Assembly (NCBI GenBank): GCA_028023455.1 | Contig: JAQFVV010000030.1 | Location: forward strand, 3,306,501-3,370,500 | Reading direction: 5' to 3' | Source: Epiperipatus broadwayi | Lineage: Eukaryota; Onychophora; Udeonychophora; Euonychophora; Peripatidae | Length of the DNA: 64,000 nt | Part shown: piece by piece, positions 23,513-35,215 of the stretch | How positions within the stretch are numbered: position 1 is the stretch's first letter | Layout of the letters: every line of letters starts with the position of its first letter | Position numbers and translations under genes: made by a program | The notes under the pieces: generated by a model | Database searches by the model: none | What the model saw: the letters and a program-made list of their open reading frames with translations, nothing else | What the model was told of the DNA's origin: nothing

Positions 23513-24988
23513 ATATATATATATATAATTCATGTGACATCTGAGTTTTTATTATTACTATATAAAGAGACTATACTTGTCCAATTTTTTAAATTAAAAA
23601 ATGAGACAAATGTACCACAAAACGTGTCGAAAAATGTTGTACCACAAAACGTGTCAAAAAATGTTATTAAAATTGCTTTAAGATTCTAAAAGTAAACAGT
23701 AAAAACCATAGAGATCATGCTATATTCTTTGGATCACTAGATGTAATACAATTGAATATACTTTTACAAAGGCCCAACTATATTAGCTGCAAAACATTTA
23801 TTTAGTGAAGAACTTCTCTAAAAAGAATTTCAAGGTGAATTTGAGCATGAAAAAGGCAGGTCCCATTTATATTATAAAGTTTATTTAAAAATACTATAAA
23901 ATAATATAAAATAAATTGCTTTCTTGAATGGATATTCTGAGAATATTGATACAAAATATCAAATTACTAGATTAAACACCATCTTCCATTATGCATGAAT
24001 ATATCTTAAGTTTGTGTAGTTATTACAAAACATTATCCTTAACTTTATATTCTTTGATTATTAGGGTTTTTTTTTTTTTAAATTTAAAATGAGATAGAAT
24101 TTATGAGAGCAATAAAGTATTGAAAATACTTTATAGTTGTAACATTTAACTTCCTAGATTTGTAATATTCATTCTATTGTGTTTAATATATTGGAATCAG
24201 TTATATAATTTTTAAATTAAGCACATTAATTCATTTAATTGTCTATAAAAGTTTATATGATGGAATTAATTGGTTTATTAATTTAATCACATACTTAAAA
24301 AGTTAGGAATCTTACTGCTATATAAGAATAATTAATTCAGAATTAATATTTTATTTCTTAAAAAAGAAAGAAAAGATATTACTTTTAAATTTTGTAAATT
24401 AATTTAGTAATTAATAGCAGTAATTTTTTAAAACGATATTGTACAAAAAAAAAAAAGAAAATTAAAATTTAGATCAATATTTTAAAATTTTAATACTATA
24501 CAGTATTGAAATGAAAATGCTTTAAATTATTCTTTGTTTGTTATATTGGGTACCAACACGTCAAACTAGGTAAAGTATTTTAATGAAAGTAATTAACTTT
24601 CATTAAAAAAAAATCATGTTTTAGAAATAACATTAAGTCACAAGTTTTTTCATAGCATAGTTGCTAATAATTTAATTATAACTATATTAATACAATCTTA
24701 AAAATTACTCAAGATGTGATAAAGTTCTGCTTTAAAATAATATTCCATAATTAGGAGCTTCATAAAATAGCATTATAATAAAATTATATTTTTACCCAAG
24801 GAATACTTGAGTAAGCTGTTGAATACAGTCTTGAATAATTGTGGGTGGTTAAGTTCTTTTTTGTATTTTGAAATAAACAATAAACATTTTACAACAGCAT
24901 AGCTGATAAAAAATAAAAACCTTTGTAGCCATAATAAGATGTTTGTTATATTTCAACAATCAACTAGTATAAATAATATATTATATCA
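23513..24988. other. A+T-rich DNA, nothing recognised apart from a short tandem phrase
   Basis: The first bases continue the interrupted PLE-type repeat. TGTACCACAAAACGTGTC occurs twice at about 23610-23660. No gene was recognised. Confidence 0.5.
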
Positions 24989-25121
24989 TGAGTTTGCAAA
25001 CAGCTCTTAACAAGCTTTTCAGAATATCCCCAACCTCAGACCGGTTTCTGCTACTGGCTTCCTCAGTGAAGATCTAGGATATTCAAACATTAGACTTGTT
25101 AAGAACTATTTGCAAGCTCAT
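24989..25121. repeat. PLE-type foldback repeat, group 2
   Basis: The arms begin with ATGAGTTTGCAAACAGCTC and end with the reverse complement. The interior holds a minus-strand hammerhead-like core. It is followed by GTTAAATTAGGTCATGTGACAT, as in the related repeat at 40000-40385. Confidence 0.7.
25032..25073 (-). ncRNA. Hammerhead-like ribozyme, group 2
   Basis: Minus strand: helix I strand TCTTCA, CTGAGGA, a short hairpin with only a GC/GC stem flanked by an A-A mismatch, GAAAC, CG, GTC, then TGAGGT. Both invariant boxes and GTC are intact. Compared with the 40-kb copies, the pair G-T in helix I becomes A-T here, so pairing is kept. The weak helix II makes activity doubtful. Confidence 0.5.
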
Positions 25122-25544
25122 TATATAACATTTGTAATGTGAGCTTTGTTAAATTAGGTCATGTGACATATGAATAGATCTTTTGTAAATAATATATTGT
25201 ATATTTATTACTACAATTTTATCTATAAGTGTTAAACTGTCTGCATTCATATTTTTGGCACTATCCACTTTTGATAAATTTGGTAATAATTACTACTTCG
25301 TATTTACTAGGCTAAAGATTATCAAACTATTATACAAACTTTTAATTAGTTAAATATAAATACAATAATAAGTTACAGTGTTAAAAATATTATATGTAAC
25401 AATTTTAAATTACAATAATGGTAAATAATAAATAGCAGTAATAAATAAAATAAACAGAAGTCTCATTATCAACTGAATTTATGCTAATATTGATATACAT
25501 AATTCTTAGAAAATTACATTACATCTGCTTTTTTGTCTACTTAA

Positions 25545-25781
25545 TTCAGTTGTAATTATAAATTTATTTAACGCACATTGATTATGTAAGTAATATTTAC
25601 TAAGGCCATAAACCTCGAGAATGTGCACTTGAAAATGCGATGGTAGGGACCTCTACAGGTCTTAACCATAAGCTTACACCTCTTTTCTTCCAAGGCATAG
25701 GCTTGTGGTTAAGACCTGTAAAGGTCCCTACCATCGCATTTTCAAGTACATTCTCGAGGTTTATTGCCTTAGTAAATATTA
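25545..25781. repeat. Family 2 repeat, foldback plus tandem junction
   Basis: Arms at about 25590-25675 and 25695-25781 are almost perfect reverse complements (TAATATTTACTAAGGC, AACCTCGAGAATGT, TGGTAGGGACCT). The bases just left, 25545-25590, are the reverse complement of the start of the family 2 copy at 33292. Two minus-oriented units are therefore joined end to start at about 25590. Confidence 0.75.
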
Positions 25782-25879
25782 TTTAAATTCAGTTGATAAT
25801 TAAAACAACATAATTTGAAACTACTCCTTTATTTATATATTATTACTTTTTATTATTTACTATTATATATATAAAATAA

Positions 25880-26100
25880 AGGGCTTGCTAACAGCTCTAA
25901 ACAAACTTTTATATATATTTTTGATAAATGTTACAAGAGAACCTATTCAAATTAACTTTATCTAGTAGGATTGTCCTTATTCCAAGAGTGGTTTCGAGTT
26001 ATGGCTCTCTTCAGTGAAAAGGTAGGATACCAGATTTAACACCAACTCAAGCTAAGCATTTATCTAATAGTTAATTCTTAAGAAGATCTGAAATTTTCAG
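25880..26100 (+). repeat. PLE-type terminal repeat abutting a PLE coding remnant
   Basis: Left-arm copy of the 15744 repeat (GCTAACAGCTCTAAACAA, TCTTCAGTGA), then CACCAACTCAAGCTAAGCAT, which is also found, reverse-complemented, at about 16205-16320. It runs directly into the GIY-YIG remnant at 26101. The join ties the hammerhead-bearing repeats to PLE coding sequence. Confidence 0.65.
25986..26019 (-). ncRNA. Hammerhead-like core, decayed
   Basis: Minus strand: CTGAAGA and GAAAC are intact and helix II keeps three pairs (GAGC against ACTC). The cleavage triplet GTC has become CTC and helix I pairs poorly. Probably inactive. Confidence 0.45.
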
Positions 26101-26313
26101 AAAAAAATATACAAATATATAGAAAAAGATACAGGCCACATTATTAATTTTGATGAAGCTAAGGTTGTCTTCTTTGAGAGAAATGAAATAAAAAGAAGAA
26201 TTAAAGAGTCTTTATTATTAAAAATTTATTATTCTGATACAATTAACTTATTTAAAAGTTCTTTTAATATTAAGGGAGGATGGAAAGTAAATGGATTTGT
26301 GGGTAATGTTTAA
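26101..26313 (+). pseudogene. Penelope-like element: GIY-YIG C-terminal remnant (PLE-d)
   Basis: One open frame to the TAA at 26311 encodes EKDTGHIINFDEAKVVFFER followed by EIKRRIKESLLLK. This is the conserved end of the PLE endonuclease: an H-x-INFDEAKV block, then a KRRIKES helix. The RT and the first half of the GIY-YIG domain are missing, so this is a 5'-truncated copy. It is very similar to the PLE-f copy at 58259-58483, and both continue into the same tail. No start codon applies because it is a fragment. Confidence 0.8.
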
Positions 26314-26450
26314 TATAAATATGGTATTGTTTTGTATTTTTTTACATTTGAGAAATCTGCTTGTAGCAATGAAACCTTTGGTTGTGCTTTTGATTTTGTT
26401 TTTTCTTGGCTAGTCTGGTTGAGTTTTGGATTTGGGATAATTTTAATTAT
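26314..26450 (+). repeat. PLE-d 3' tail
   Basis: Non-coding tail shared with the copies at 58484-58640 and, reverse-complemented, 56335-56500. It holds GCTTGTAGCAATGAAACC and GGCTAGTCTGG. The CTTGTAGCA..GAAAC part sits where the CTGANGA-hairpin-GAAAC signature lies in the other PLEs and may be a decayed hammerhead. Confidence 0.7.
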
Positions 26451-26503
26451 ATATATATATAAGGGGTAATTTTAAATATATATATATATATATATATATA
26501 TTT

Positions 26504-26540
<37 letters not shown>
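26440..26540. repeat. (TA)n microsatellite
   Basis: Several (TA)n blocks broken by TTTAAA. They follow the end of the PLE tail. Confidence 0.9.
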
Positions 26541-26541
<1 letters not shown>

Positions 26542-29384
26542 TATTGTGACAGAAGAAGTGAGAAGATGATTTTATGGACTTCTATTTGGGGATTAAAAGT
26601 AACAGAATTAGAAATAGGGATTTATATGGAAAATATATTTGTATAGGATTGATTGTTTAGGCTTTTATTTATGATAATAAAGTTAATTTGTAATAAAATA
26701 ACCAAACTCATATGAATCACCAACTATTTATAACTAGATTTTAGATGAGATTGGAATAATATCATTAACTTTTATTTATAAATTTATTTAATTTTAGAAT
26801 ACATGACTTTTGCCCAGATATCAACAAGTAAAAGTGTAAAATGATGAATCAAATTCTTTCTTATCACAATATATCCCAGATGTATTTAATCAGTGACCCA
26901 TATCACCTCATACTCTATATGACATATTATTAATATCTAACGTTAAATATCTTAATTATAAAATTCTATATTTTTATAATATGAACAAGCTCACCCCACA
27001 AAATAGACATCAGCCATAATTTGTCTCACACATAAATCTTTTAAATAAATAATCAACTTATTTGACCAAGACAAATATCAGATCACATATAATTAATAAA
27101 TATTGTTACAATTAAAATACTAATTAATTATTACAACTTGACAATCTGACTGTTTTTATGTAAAAATGGGTAACCTAAATTAATAAATAATAGACAAGTT
27201 TCATATACATTTAGCTGTTAGTCAAAAGAAATAAAGTACATTAGTATTACTACCATTTATTCCTATATGTGTGTGTGTTCTTTGTCTTTCTACAAAATCA
27301 TATAATAACTTGAATATTAATTTAAAATGGGTGCCATCTTTTTATTCAAAATAGCTTAAACAAGCCTGGACTGAAAGTTTAATTGATTATTGCTTTGGAA
27401 TCATCATGATTTAAAATGTTACTATATTTTAAAAATGAAAATTCCAATTATTAAAATATTGCACTTTATATATAAATATTAATTCTTATTAAGCGCAATG
27501 TCAGCACGTAATACTTATATAAAGCTAAAGCTTTAGTACATGCGCCTTGAGTGCTTAATTTTAGCAAGAGAGACCTCTACAAATCATAACACGAGATTCG
27601 ACTTTATATAGATAAGATTTAAGATTGTTTTTTTTTTTTACATATAGTTCACATGCAGAAATATAAATTCTTAACTGCTTTCATACATAGAGAGAAAGTG
27701 CAAGATATTAATGTAATTGAAATAACAAAAATATGTTTAAGTTACGAATAAGAGATGATTGTTAGTTTATGATTACTTAAACATTATGGTGGTATGATGT
27801 AAATGCATGCTTGACCTTTCTGTATTTTTATAAATAAAATTATCTGCATTATCATTTTGACAGATTTATACTATTTTTGAATAATTACTTTGAAATTTAA
27901 ATTAATAAAAGGACCTAACTGAATTTTGTTTTAAAAGATAGGTGCTCATAATAGTGTTCCATATCACTAAATAATGTAGTATAGAGAAGTATTAAGGATG
28001 CATATATTTTTAAATCACAAAATTATTTAAAGCATAGTTTGATTAATATTAAAATTATTATCAATATATATTAGTATATTTTTTTATATTGAAAACAATA
28101 AACAGAAGGAAGATTAAAATTTATGTTTTACCAATCCATTTAAATGTTATGAATGCGAGTTTGATGTCAAACAAATTTTTATAATTTTTAACATTATAAA
28201 ATTAATCTAAAACTCTTTTTTTAAATTTAGTCATTACCATCTTTAAAAAAATAACTGAGATATCAGCAAGCAATTGTATACCATCTATTAATCTTTCTCC
28301 ACATGAATGGGTTTTTTTTTTGCCTATTCTTAGTCATAGAAAAAATGAAATAAATATTTCACAAATAAATACACATAGACACATATATAATGAAACCTGA
28401 ATCCTTCATTTTTCAAAAGAATGGAGGAAATAAATAATAGATGAAAAGAATTAATTAAGCTAGTCATAAGAATATTAAAAAAGTATGTTTTCCCAGTGGA
28501 CTAAATAATAGATGAATCCAACAATGAGACGATTAGTATATTTCTGGATACACCCATATTTTTTTTTATTTTGCATTCTTATAAAACAAACAGTTTTTAT
28601 AGAAATATGTATCCCTATTAATAAAAAGAAATATTAGCAACATTGCCTGATAGTTGTGGTACAGTTTCATTATTTACTTTGAACACAGAAACTACATTAT
28701 TTTAAAAATACATATTTAGTCATTTATATTTTTAGAAATTCTATTTTTAATAATAAGTATTAGCTTTCTACTTGTTTTTATTCGCTAATATTTACTAAAC
28801 ATCTTATATAAGCTTTCTATTTGTTTTGTTCAGTAATATTTACTAAATACCTTGTGATTATAAAGAAGTCGTAAAAGTTTATTAAAAAAAAGTTATAAAT
28901 ATTAAAATACCAAATTAGATTGTTTTAAATCATATAGTAAGTAAATCATACCTAATAATAATTAAGTGTTGTTATTTACTTATGTTAATTTACTGTCTAA
29001 TAATTTGAAGATATATTAGTGGAGAATATAATATAAAAATATATAACCCAATAGATAGATATATGTAATAGAAAATATCCAGGCACAGTAAAATATACAA
29101 AATTATAGTCATCTACACATCAATATCACAATTTAGTTCAATTTCAGGATATTTGTATAATTGCTTTGCAATGACTAGAAAAAAATGAATTTATCTTTTT
29201 TTACTTTCTCCGTAGATTTATAAAGCCAACATATATTTAATGATACATAAACGAATATGAAATTTACATGAAGTATAATATTATTAGAATTCTAGATTGA
29301 ATGGATTAAATTTAAACTGCAGTGGAAGAATGGAGAACTCAAAGATCTTAAGGTTCATAGATTATACATATCTCTGCTATTTCC
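26541..29384. other. A+T-rich DNA, nothing recognised
   Basis: No gene or structured repeat was supported. Around 27520-27600 the string GAGACCTCTACAAATC faintly echoes the family 2 repeat. Confidence 0.45.
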
Positions 29385-29478
29385 AAAGCATAAGCTTGTG
29401 GTTAAGACTTGTAGAGGTCCCTACCTTCGCATTTTCACATGCATAATCTTGAGGTTTACAGCCTTAATAAATATTAAA
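29385..29478 (+). repeat. Family 2 repeat, 3' fragment
   Basis: CCAAAGCATAAGCTTGTGG, GTAGAGGTCCCTACC and CTTGAGGTTTACAGCC match the end half of the copies at 8198, 25590 and 33416. Confidence 0.75.
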
Positions 29479-29705
29479 AATTCAAATAGTAAAGTCAATT
29501 GATTATTTACTTTTCATATTGTAATAAAGACATTATTGGAGATAGTTAATTGTAAATATATATATATATATTATTAAAAGTAGTTATGCTCATTATCTCT
29601 TAGTTTATTTTAATTGTCCTTACATTTACATTATTTGTCACTATATATATATGAATTTATAGTATTATTTCTGGTAGCTTCCGTGTAATAAAAATGTAAT
29701 AGCTA

Positions 29706-29755
29706 AATAGCTGACATTTCAGCACAATAACAAATAATTTCCTCAGAGCTTCTTC
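29706..29755 (-). ncRNA. Hammerhead-like block at the end of PLE-c
   Basis: Minus strand: AGCT, CTGAGGA, a 19-base middle with little pairing, GAAAT, GTC, AGCT. The two AGCT strands pair as helix I, as expected for this motif. GAAAC has become GAAAT, there is no room for a helix III loop, and no clear helix II. It overlaps the PLE stop codon. It is a decayed or dimer-dependent form at best. Confidence 0.35.
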
Positions 29756-30190
29756 TTTCTCAAATCATAAGAATGAGCATGGTGACATTTAAAATCGTTA
29801 TTTTTTTCTTTTGTTATTTTCTCCTCATTCTTAAATTCTATTGGTTGAGAAGTGTTAAAAAATATTTTATCTGCTAATAACTTTTTTCAAATATTGTTAA
29901 TTTTTTTTAATTAACATTTTTCATTTATGCTCTTAGGCCTTTTAAAAATCTTTATAGTTTCCCTTAGCAATCTCTGGGCATATTGTTCAAATTTGGCCAG
30001 AATATGTGTTTTATTAAAATTGGTGTTATGGTTAGTTAATTTAATATGCAAATAAATAGCTGATGAATTAGATTTTTCTCTGATTGTCAAAATGTTTTCT
30101 TTCTTTATGTTTATTCTATAATTGGTCTGTCCAATATATGAATGTAAACAAACTTCACATGGAAATTCATATACTCCATGAGAATTAATT
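29742..30190 (-). pseudogene. Penelope-like element: GIY-YIG domain remnant (PLE-c)
   Basis: Minus-strand frame with GVYEFPCEVC, SYIGQTNYRI, then a LHIKLTNHNTNF block and a basic tail ending in DLRKKKL. GVY...YIGQT and the paired cysteines identify a PLE GIY-YIG endonuclease. The frame is interrupted by at least two stops in the tail. The terminal stop TGA lies inside the CTGAGGA string of the hammerhead-like block. Upstream (30200-30300) the same strand encodes a TSQHLDNPN-like piece that also occurs at 41281-41345. RT motifs are not recognisable further upstream. It belongs to a different lineage from PLE-a/b and PLE-d/f. Confidence 0.82.
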
Positions 30191-30199
30191 TATATTTAT

Positions 30200-31064
30200 A
30201 TATATTGTTAAAAGGAGGTTGTCTTGACAATAGTTTGAAATTGTTGATTGTTATTAATATTGGGATTGTCTAAGTGTTGACTGGTTTTTAATGATATATA
30301 TATATCATATTAAATGAGTATCATTTCTGGACATATTATGTTGATAAATAAAGCTGCTGGTAGTTCAGACATAGCAAATTGTAATCTCATTTTATTAATT
30401 TTTCGAACATACTTAGTTTAACTTTTCTCAGAAGTTGGCAAGTAACCGATTCTATAAATCCATACAATTATATAGTATGAAATCAAAGATGAGTTTTTAT
30501 AAAATTATTTGCATTTTCATTTGCTATAAACTGTATTTTAGAGAACTTCTAAGATTGTGTTTGCATGTGTTTGAAAAAGATTAATATATTAATACATTTT
30601 TAGAATCTTTCTGTGATGTGGCTTAATAGCCAAATTTTGATAGCAAAAGTAATTTTGTTTAAAAAAAAAAAAAAATAAGATAACTGTAATCTTTGTTTAT
30701 TAAAAAGCCATTCCAAGAATTCTAAACATTTATTTTTCATTATAGGCATACCATGTCCAATATTTATACTGAAGTCTTTATTGCTTCAGTGAAGTTTTTT
30801 GTAAAATTTTTATTTTGCATAAACTGCAAAAGAATGTGCTTCTTAGAAAGCCAGTTCCATAAATAAATGAATAGTGAATTTATTTCAGATTCAATTTTAT
30901 GATAAAAAGTTATTTAATAAGAAACAAGGGAGCTTAGGATATTGAAAGCATACTAATTCTGTTTATTGTTATTATTATTTTTCAATTGTTACTAATTTTC
31001 TTCTTTTCTGAGCCAACGTAATATCTGGTAAAATGAAAATACCCACAGAAAAGATAGTTTTTTA
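30200..31064. other. A+T-rich DNA with a decayed PLE-c upstream fragment
   Basis: The minus-strand sequence at about 30225-30300 belongs to PLE-c. The rest shows no motif. Confidence 0.45.
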
Positions 31065-31367
31065 ATAATATTTATCTTTATTACTGCTTAGAATGTTTTC
31101 AATATATTTTTACTATATCATATTCATGGCATATAGTGGTTTGATTAAATGGTTCTTTACATCAATGTTTAATTAACAGTTCACATATTCAATTTTAATT
31201 TAAAAATGCATTAAACAAGACAATTGCCAATGAAAAGATATCAGAAACAATTGGCAACATATTAAATAATTGGTCAATATTCATGGGCTGGAATGGAAAA
31301 ACGCTAAAATCGAAATAGTGGTTGATATAAAAACCAAATTCGAAAATGACCACTTAAAAATCAGATT

Positions 31368-31795
31368 ATACCACTAAACATCACATGATCACCATTTCTT
31401 ATGCTTGCTCATAACTGTTATTAAAACAGGCAAAACTCTCCATACAGTAGTGCCACCCAATGCAAGCCAGAGTAATCAATGGACGCCAGAAGGCTTGTGC
31501 ATAAAATCCCTATCTAGTGCCTACTCATCCAATATTCCCAGACTAGTTTATAGCTTGTGGATTTTGTCAGTGAGGAGCCTTAGATCTGAAGGGTTGCATT
31601 AGATCCTAAGATCTAGGTGCAATGCTCTCAGATCCAAGGCTCCTCACTGACCAAAGCCACAAGTTAGAAACTAGTCTGGGGATATTGGATGAGTAGGCAC
31701 TAGATACAGATTTTATGCACAAGCCTTCTGTCATTCATTGATTACTCTGGCTTGCACTGCATGGCACTACTGTATGGAGAGTTTTACCTGTTTTA
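31368..31795. mobile_element. Family 3 foldback retroelement, copy 1
   Basis: Starts ATACCACTAAACATCAC and ends CCTGTTTTA. It is flanked by the 12-base duplication AAAAATCAGATT (31356-31367 and 31796-31807). Its interior is a foldback with arms of about 150 bases (AGGCAAAACTCTCC, GCCTACTCATCCAATAT, CAGACTAGT). Each arm keeps a decayed hammerhead-like pattern (CTGA, ..AAAC, TA, GTC, TGGG). The 12-base duplication points to target-primed reverse transcription rather than cut-and-paste. Confidence 0.8.
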
Positions 31796-31905
31796 AAAAA
31801 TCAGATTGTTGAAAAGACAGTTAGAATAGTACATTTCTTACCATAAAAGCATAAAAATAAGTGATATGTTAATGTAAAAAACATGATAAAATCATAAACA
31901 CATAA

Positions 31906-32373
31906 AGAGATTCTATAAAAAAAATAAAAAATTCTCATCCCAACCAACAAGTGGATCTTAAAAACTGGATAAGCCTATCTTATATTCCAAAGATTGCACA
32001 TAAATTAAAAAATATATGTAAAAATAAATTCAATATAAGCTTTTGAACTACTCCAACACTTAACCAATTAATCAATAATTTTAAAGACATTATACCAAAT
32101 AAATTGGCACATCAAGTGGCCTATAGAATTACTTGCCACCAATCAGCTTGCAATGCTACATATTATGGGGAGTCGAGGGCCAATTTGTCAAAAAGATTTG
32201 CACAACACAGATATTTTTATAATAGAGCCCTCAGAGACAAAGAACACACTTTAATATTTACAGGCCATGAGCAGAAAAGGGGTTATCGATTCGAGCTAAC
32301 AAAAAACAGAGATAGTGTGCACAGAGAGAGGATAGAAAGTGGAAGATTAAAGAAGCGGTGCAATAGCTGGTGA
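31906..32373 (+). pseudogene. PLE-b RT thumb and GIY-YIG endonuclease remnant
   Basis: One frame from about 31906, with a single in-frame TGA at 32044, to the stop after 32373. It encodes NWISLSYIPKIAHKLKNIC (the block after the RT palm), then VAYRITC, SACNATYYGESR, LSKRFAQHRYFYNRAL and a final basic stretch. V-A-Y and Y-Y-G occupy the GIY and YIG positions; the conserved arginine (ESRANLSKRF) and the QH residues follow. It is a fragment: the RT palm with its YxDD motif is missing upstream, and the frame downstream of the stop at 32044 has no ATG. It is closely related to PLE-a at 6452-6950. The intact endonuclease pattern suggests a younger copy than the others. Confidence 0.85.
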
Positions 32374-32595
32374 CCATTTGTTTATTAACAAAAGAGAAAC
32401 AAGTGTATCCACTTCAAGGAAATGGGCTATTTAAATATTCAAATTAAAATTTTAAATTAAAATTGAGTATGCGAACTGTTAATTAAACATTGATATAAAG
32501 AACCATTTAATCACACCACTATATGACATGAATATAATATAAAAAATATATTGAAAGCATGCTAGGCAATAATAAAGCTAAATATTATTTTTAAA

Positions 32596-33195
32596 AACTA
32601 ACTTTTCTCTGTATATTTTTATTTAAGCAGATAATACTGTTATTAAAATCGTCACCTGAACAGTTTCATTATTTATTTTTGTTCCGTATAAAATGTAGTA
32701 ATAGATATTAAATAGGTTGCACCCAGACAAACATAACACTAACAGCTAAAACTATTTAAAGGCTGACTTATAACAAATCAATATGCAGTTAGTCAATACA
32801 TAATATTAAAATTTTCACACAAATAAATCTATTTATATTTTAAAAATCTATATATTTAATCGTTTTTTATTAAGTGAAAATGTGTCCAATTACATTTTGT
32901 AAAATGTAAAATGGATTTTTTAACATTTTATTTTTTCATTGTAAACAAAAAGTCCAACTGTTAGTGCATGGAAATATTAAAAACAGATTACTTAAGGCAT
33001 TGTTTTTCATCCTGGATGTTTATTGCATTTTAAGAAGTGATAAGCTTGAATTTACATGTGAGGGAGGGAGCGAATTTATAATTTACTAAATGATTTAGTA
33101 ACGAATGGATATTCATTTTTTACAATCTGACTTGGTAAGTAGATCTCCAGTGAATAAAAATCACTCTAAATGATTGTAATTATATATATCTAATG
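32596..33195. other. A+T-rich DNA, nothing recognised
   Basis: No gene or repeat was supported in this stretch. Confidence 0.5.
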
Positions 33196-33210
33196 TTAAT
33201 CAAGTTTATA

Positions 33211-33782
33211 ACCACTAAACATCATATGATAACCATTTTTTATGCTTGCTCATAATTGTTATTAAAACAGACAAAAACTCTCCATAAAGCCTACTTACGT
33301 AATCAATGTGCGTTTAATAAATTTATAATTACAACTTTAAATTACTGTAATAGATTTCTAACTATAAAATCTTTCCATTGACTCACTGTAAATCGAAAGA
33401 TTTCGCGAGTATTAATGTGTAATAAGAAATGTGGACTTAATCAGTGAAGTATTGAATAGCTTCACGCTAGCAGATCTAACCGCTTCAGCTTCACCTATTT
33501 AAATAGAAAGTAGTTGAAGTAAAGAAGGGTTCCCCTCTTTTCTTCCATAGCGTAAGCTTGTGGTTAAACACCTGTAGAGGTCCCTACTATCGCATTTTAC
33601 ACTCGTATTCTCGAGGTTATAGCCTCAGTAAATATTACTTATAAAGCCTTAAGCTAAAAATTAGTCTGGGGATATTGGATGAGTAGGCACTAGATAGGGA
33701 TTTTATGCAAAAGCCTTCTGGCATCCATTGATTACTCTGGCTTGCACTGATTAGCACTACTGTGTGGAGAGTTTTGCCTGTT
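33211..33782. mobile_element. Family 3 foldback retroelement, copy 2, with nested insertion
   Basis: Starts ACCACTAAACATCATATGA and ends GCCTGTT, flanked by an exact 15-base duplication TTAATCAAGTTTATA (33196-33210 and 33783-33797). Relative to copy 1 most of one arm is deleted. A family 2 element (33292-33640) has inserted into it. The 74-codon minus-strand frame here is not a gene. Confidence 0.85.
33292..33640 (+). mobile_element. Family 2 element with 8-base target duplication
   Basis: Runs from TACTTACGTAATCAATGTGC to CCTCAGTAAATATTACTT and is flanked by ATAAAGCC on both sides (33284-33291 and 33641-33648). Removing it restores a plausible family 3 sequence, so the boundaries are well supported. 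No terminal inverted repeat and no coding capacity were found, so the class is unknown. Other copies are at 8198, 25590 and 29385. Confidence 0.8.
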
Positions 33783-33797
33783 TTAATCAAGTTTATA

Positions 33798-34329
33798 TTG
33801 AATACAGTTCTATTATATGTTAGTGATAAATCACTTGACTCACTAGCCCAATCATACAAATATGTTATTATTAGCCTATGGCAACATCATATGCAATAAG
33901 AATTTAACTAAATGTAATTATGATTATTACAGAGATGCCTCTTACCATATTTCTATCAGTGATTTTTATTTCAGTAAAAAAAAGTCTCCATTGATTCGTT
34001 TGTGTTTTTATAATCCAGTGTATCAGAAATATTTTTTTTGGCATTTTATTGTTATATTGACCTCCAGATTCTTTAATATTATAAAGCTGCCTTAATAATG
34101 TAAGTCAAACTATAAATTAAAACTTATTGTAGATTAATTTTTTATTGAAAAAATATCTTTATATTTTTATAAATATTTTTGTGTTTCTAATTTATAATGT
34201 ATATATTTTTAGGAATTAAAACAAGACCACCATATTCCATGACTAAAAATATCACCAATATTCAATTGAATATTCTTCTTGCCTTATACACTATCAAGTT
34301 GTTTCACATGAGGCAATGAAGACTTCAGG
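33798..34329. other. A+T-rich DNA, nothing recognised
   Basis: A 77-codon frame at 33862-34095 has no recognisable motif. Confidence 0.45.
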
Positions 34330-35215
34330 AATAGAATGCATTTAAGCAGGAAATATGATGATGAGAAAGATAAAGATATAAATTATTTTCATAATTTAAA
34401 AAAGATGTTTGACATCATGATAATTTTTTTAAGAATATTCAGCAGATTAACTGAAAAATGTGTTACAGTTTTTTCATATTGTTAATAGAAAAATTTGGTA
34501 AACCCCATAATATTGGGAAAAAATAATAATGCCAGATATTTATGAAATTTTGTGTACTATGATCCAACATAAATTAATCCAAATAGCATTATATTTTCAA
34601 TTCCTTTTAAGATATTGTCTTAAGACAAATAGATGAGATGAATAATGATATTAAAGAAGAACTCTGCCATGATCTGCAGAAAATATAATTTATCTTAAGT
34701 TATATAAAAGTACAATTTATGAATACAAGAAATATTCCTGGTGTGTGTAATACATTAAGAATGACAAAATCATTGAAGAAATGTTTTTTGAAAAATCTGT
34801 AACTACTGACAAGAATTCATCCATTTTTAATTTTGTAAAAACACTTTTTAATGAAATATATATACCAATTACTAATATTCTTGCTATGGTACTGAAAAAG
34901 CACCAGAGATGTTAAGTAGACAGTGTGGATCTATTATTTTATTGAAACAAGAAATTCCTATTTTTTTGACTATACACTGCATTTTACACCAACAGCACTT
35001 AATAAATTCATAACAAATAAAATCAAAATACATTTTTAAATGACTGTTTATTTCGGAGACCATGAATTAATGTTATTGCGCATAATACTGGAGTCAGATG
35101 GTTGTCTAAGATTGTCTCAAATCCATTTATTTGGAACTGTAATTCACTTTCTACATGCAATTAAATATCATATTACTTTTAATGTTGAAATGTTACAAGA
35201 TGATGTTGCTTATTA
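34330..35215 (+). pseudogene. ZBED-type hAT transposase pseudogene
   Basis: Blocks of a hAT transposase related to ZBED5/SCAND3-like proteins occur in order but in different frames. These are LRQIDEMNNDIKEELCHDLQ (about 34620-34682), IEEMFFEKSVTT with SSIFNFVKTLF (about 34766-34850), GTEKAPEMLSRQ and LLKQEIPIFLTIHCILHQQH (about 34888-35000), and NTGVRWLSKIVSNPF (about 35083). The third block corresponds to the TDGAPAM...HC..HR.HL signature of the catalytic RNase H-like domain, with the aspartate and several neighbours changed. Several frameshifts and stops show it is dead. The C-terminal dimerisation region and the terminal repeats were not found. Confidence 0.8.

Larger units (their letters stand above)
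31065..32595 (+). mobile_element. Penelope-like element remnant with inverted flanking repeats (PLE-b)
   Basis: A coding remnant (31906-32373) is followed by a 3' segment at about 32430-32595. The reverse complement of that segment lies upstream at about 31065-31215; shared text includes CATATAGTGG, GATTAAATGGTTCTTTA and CAATGTTTAATTAACAGTTC. An inverted copy of the 3' end ahead of the body is a known PLE arrangement (inverted pseudo-LTR). A separate short element (31368-31795) has inserted between the upstream repeat and the coding part. Confidence 0.75.
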
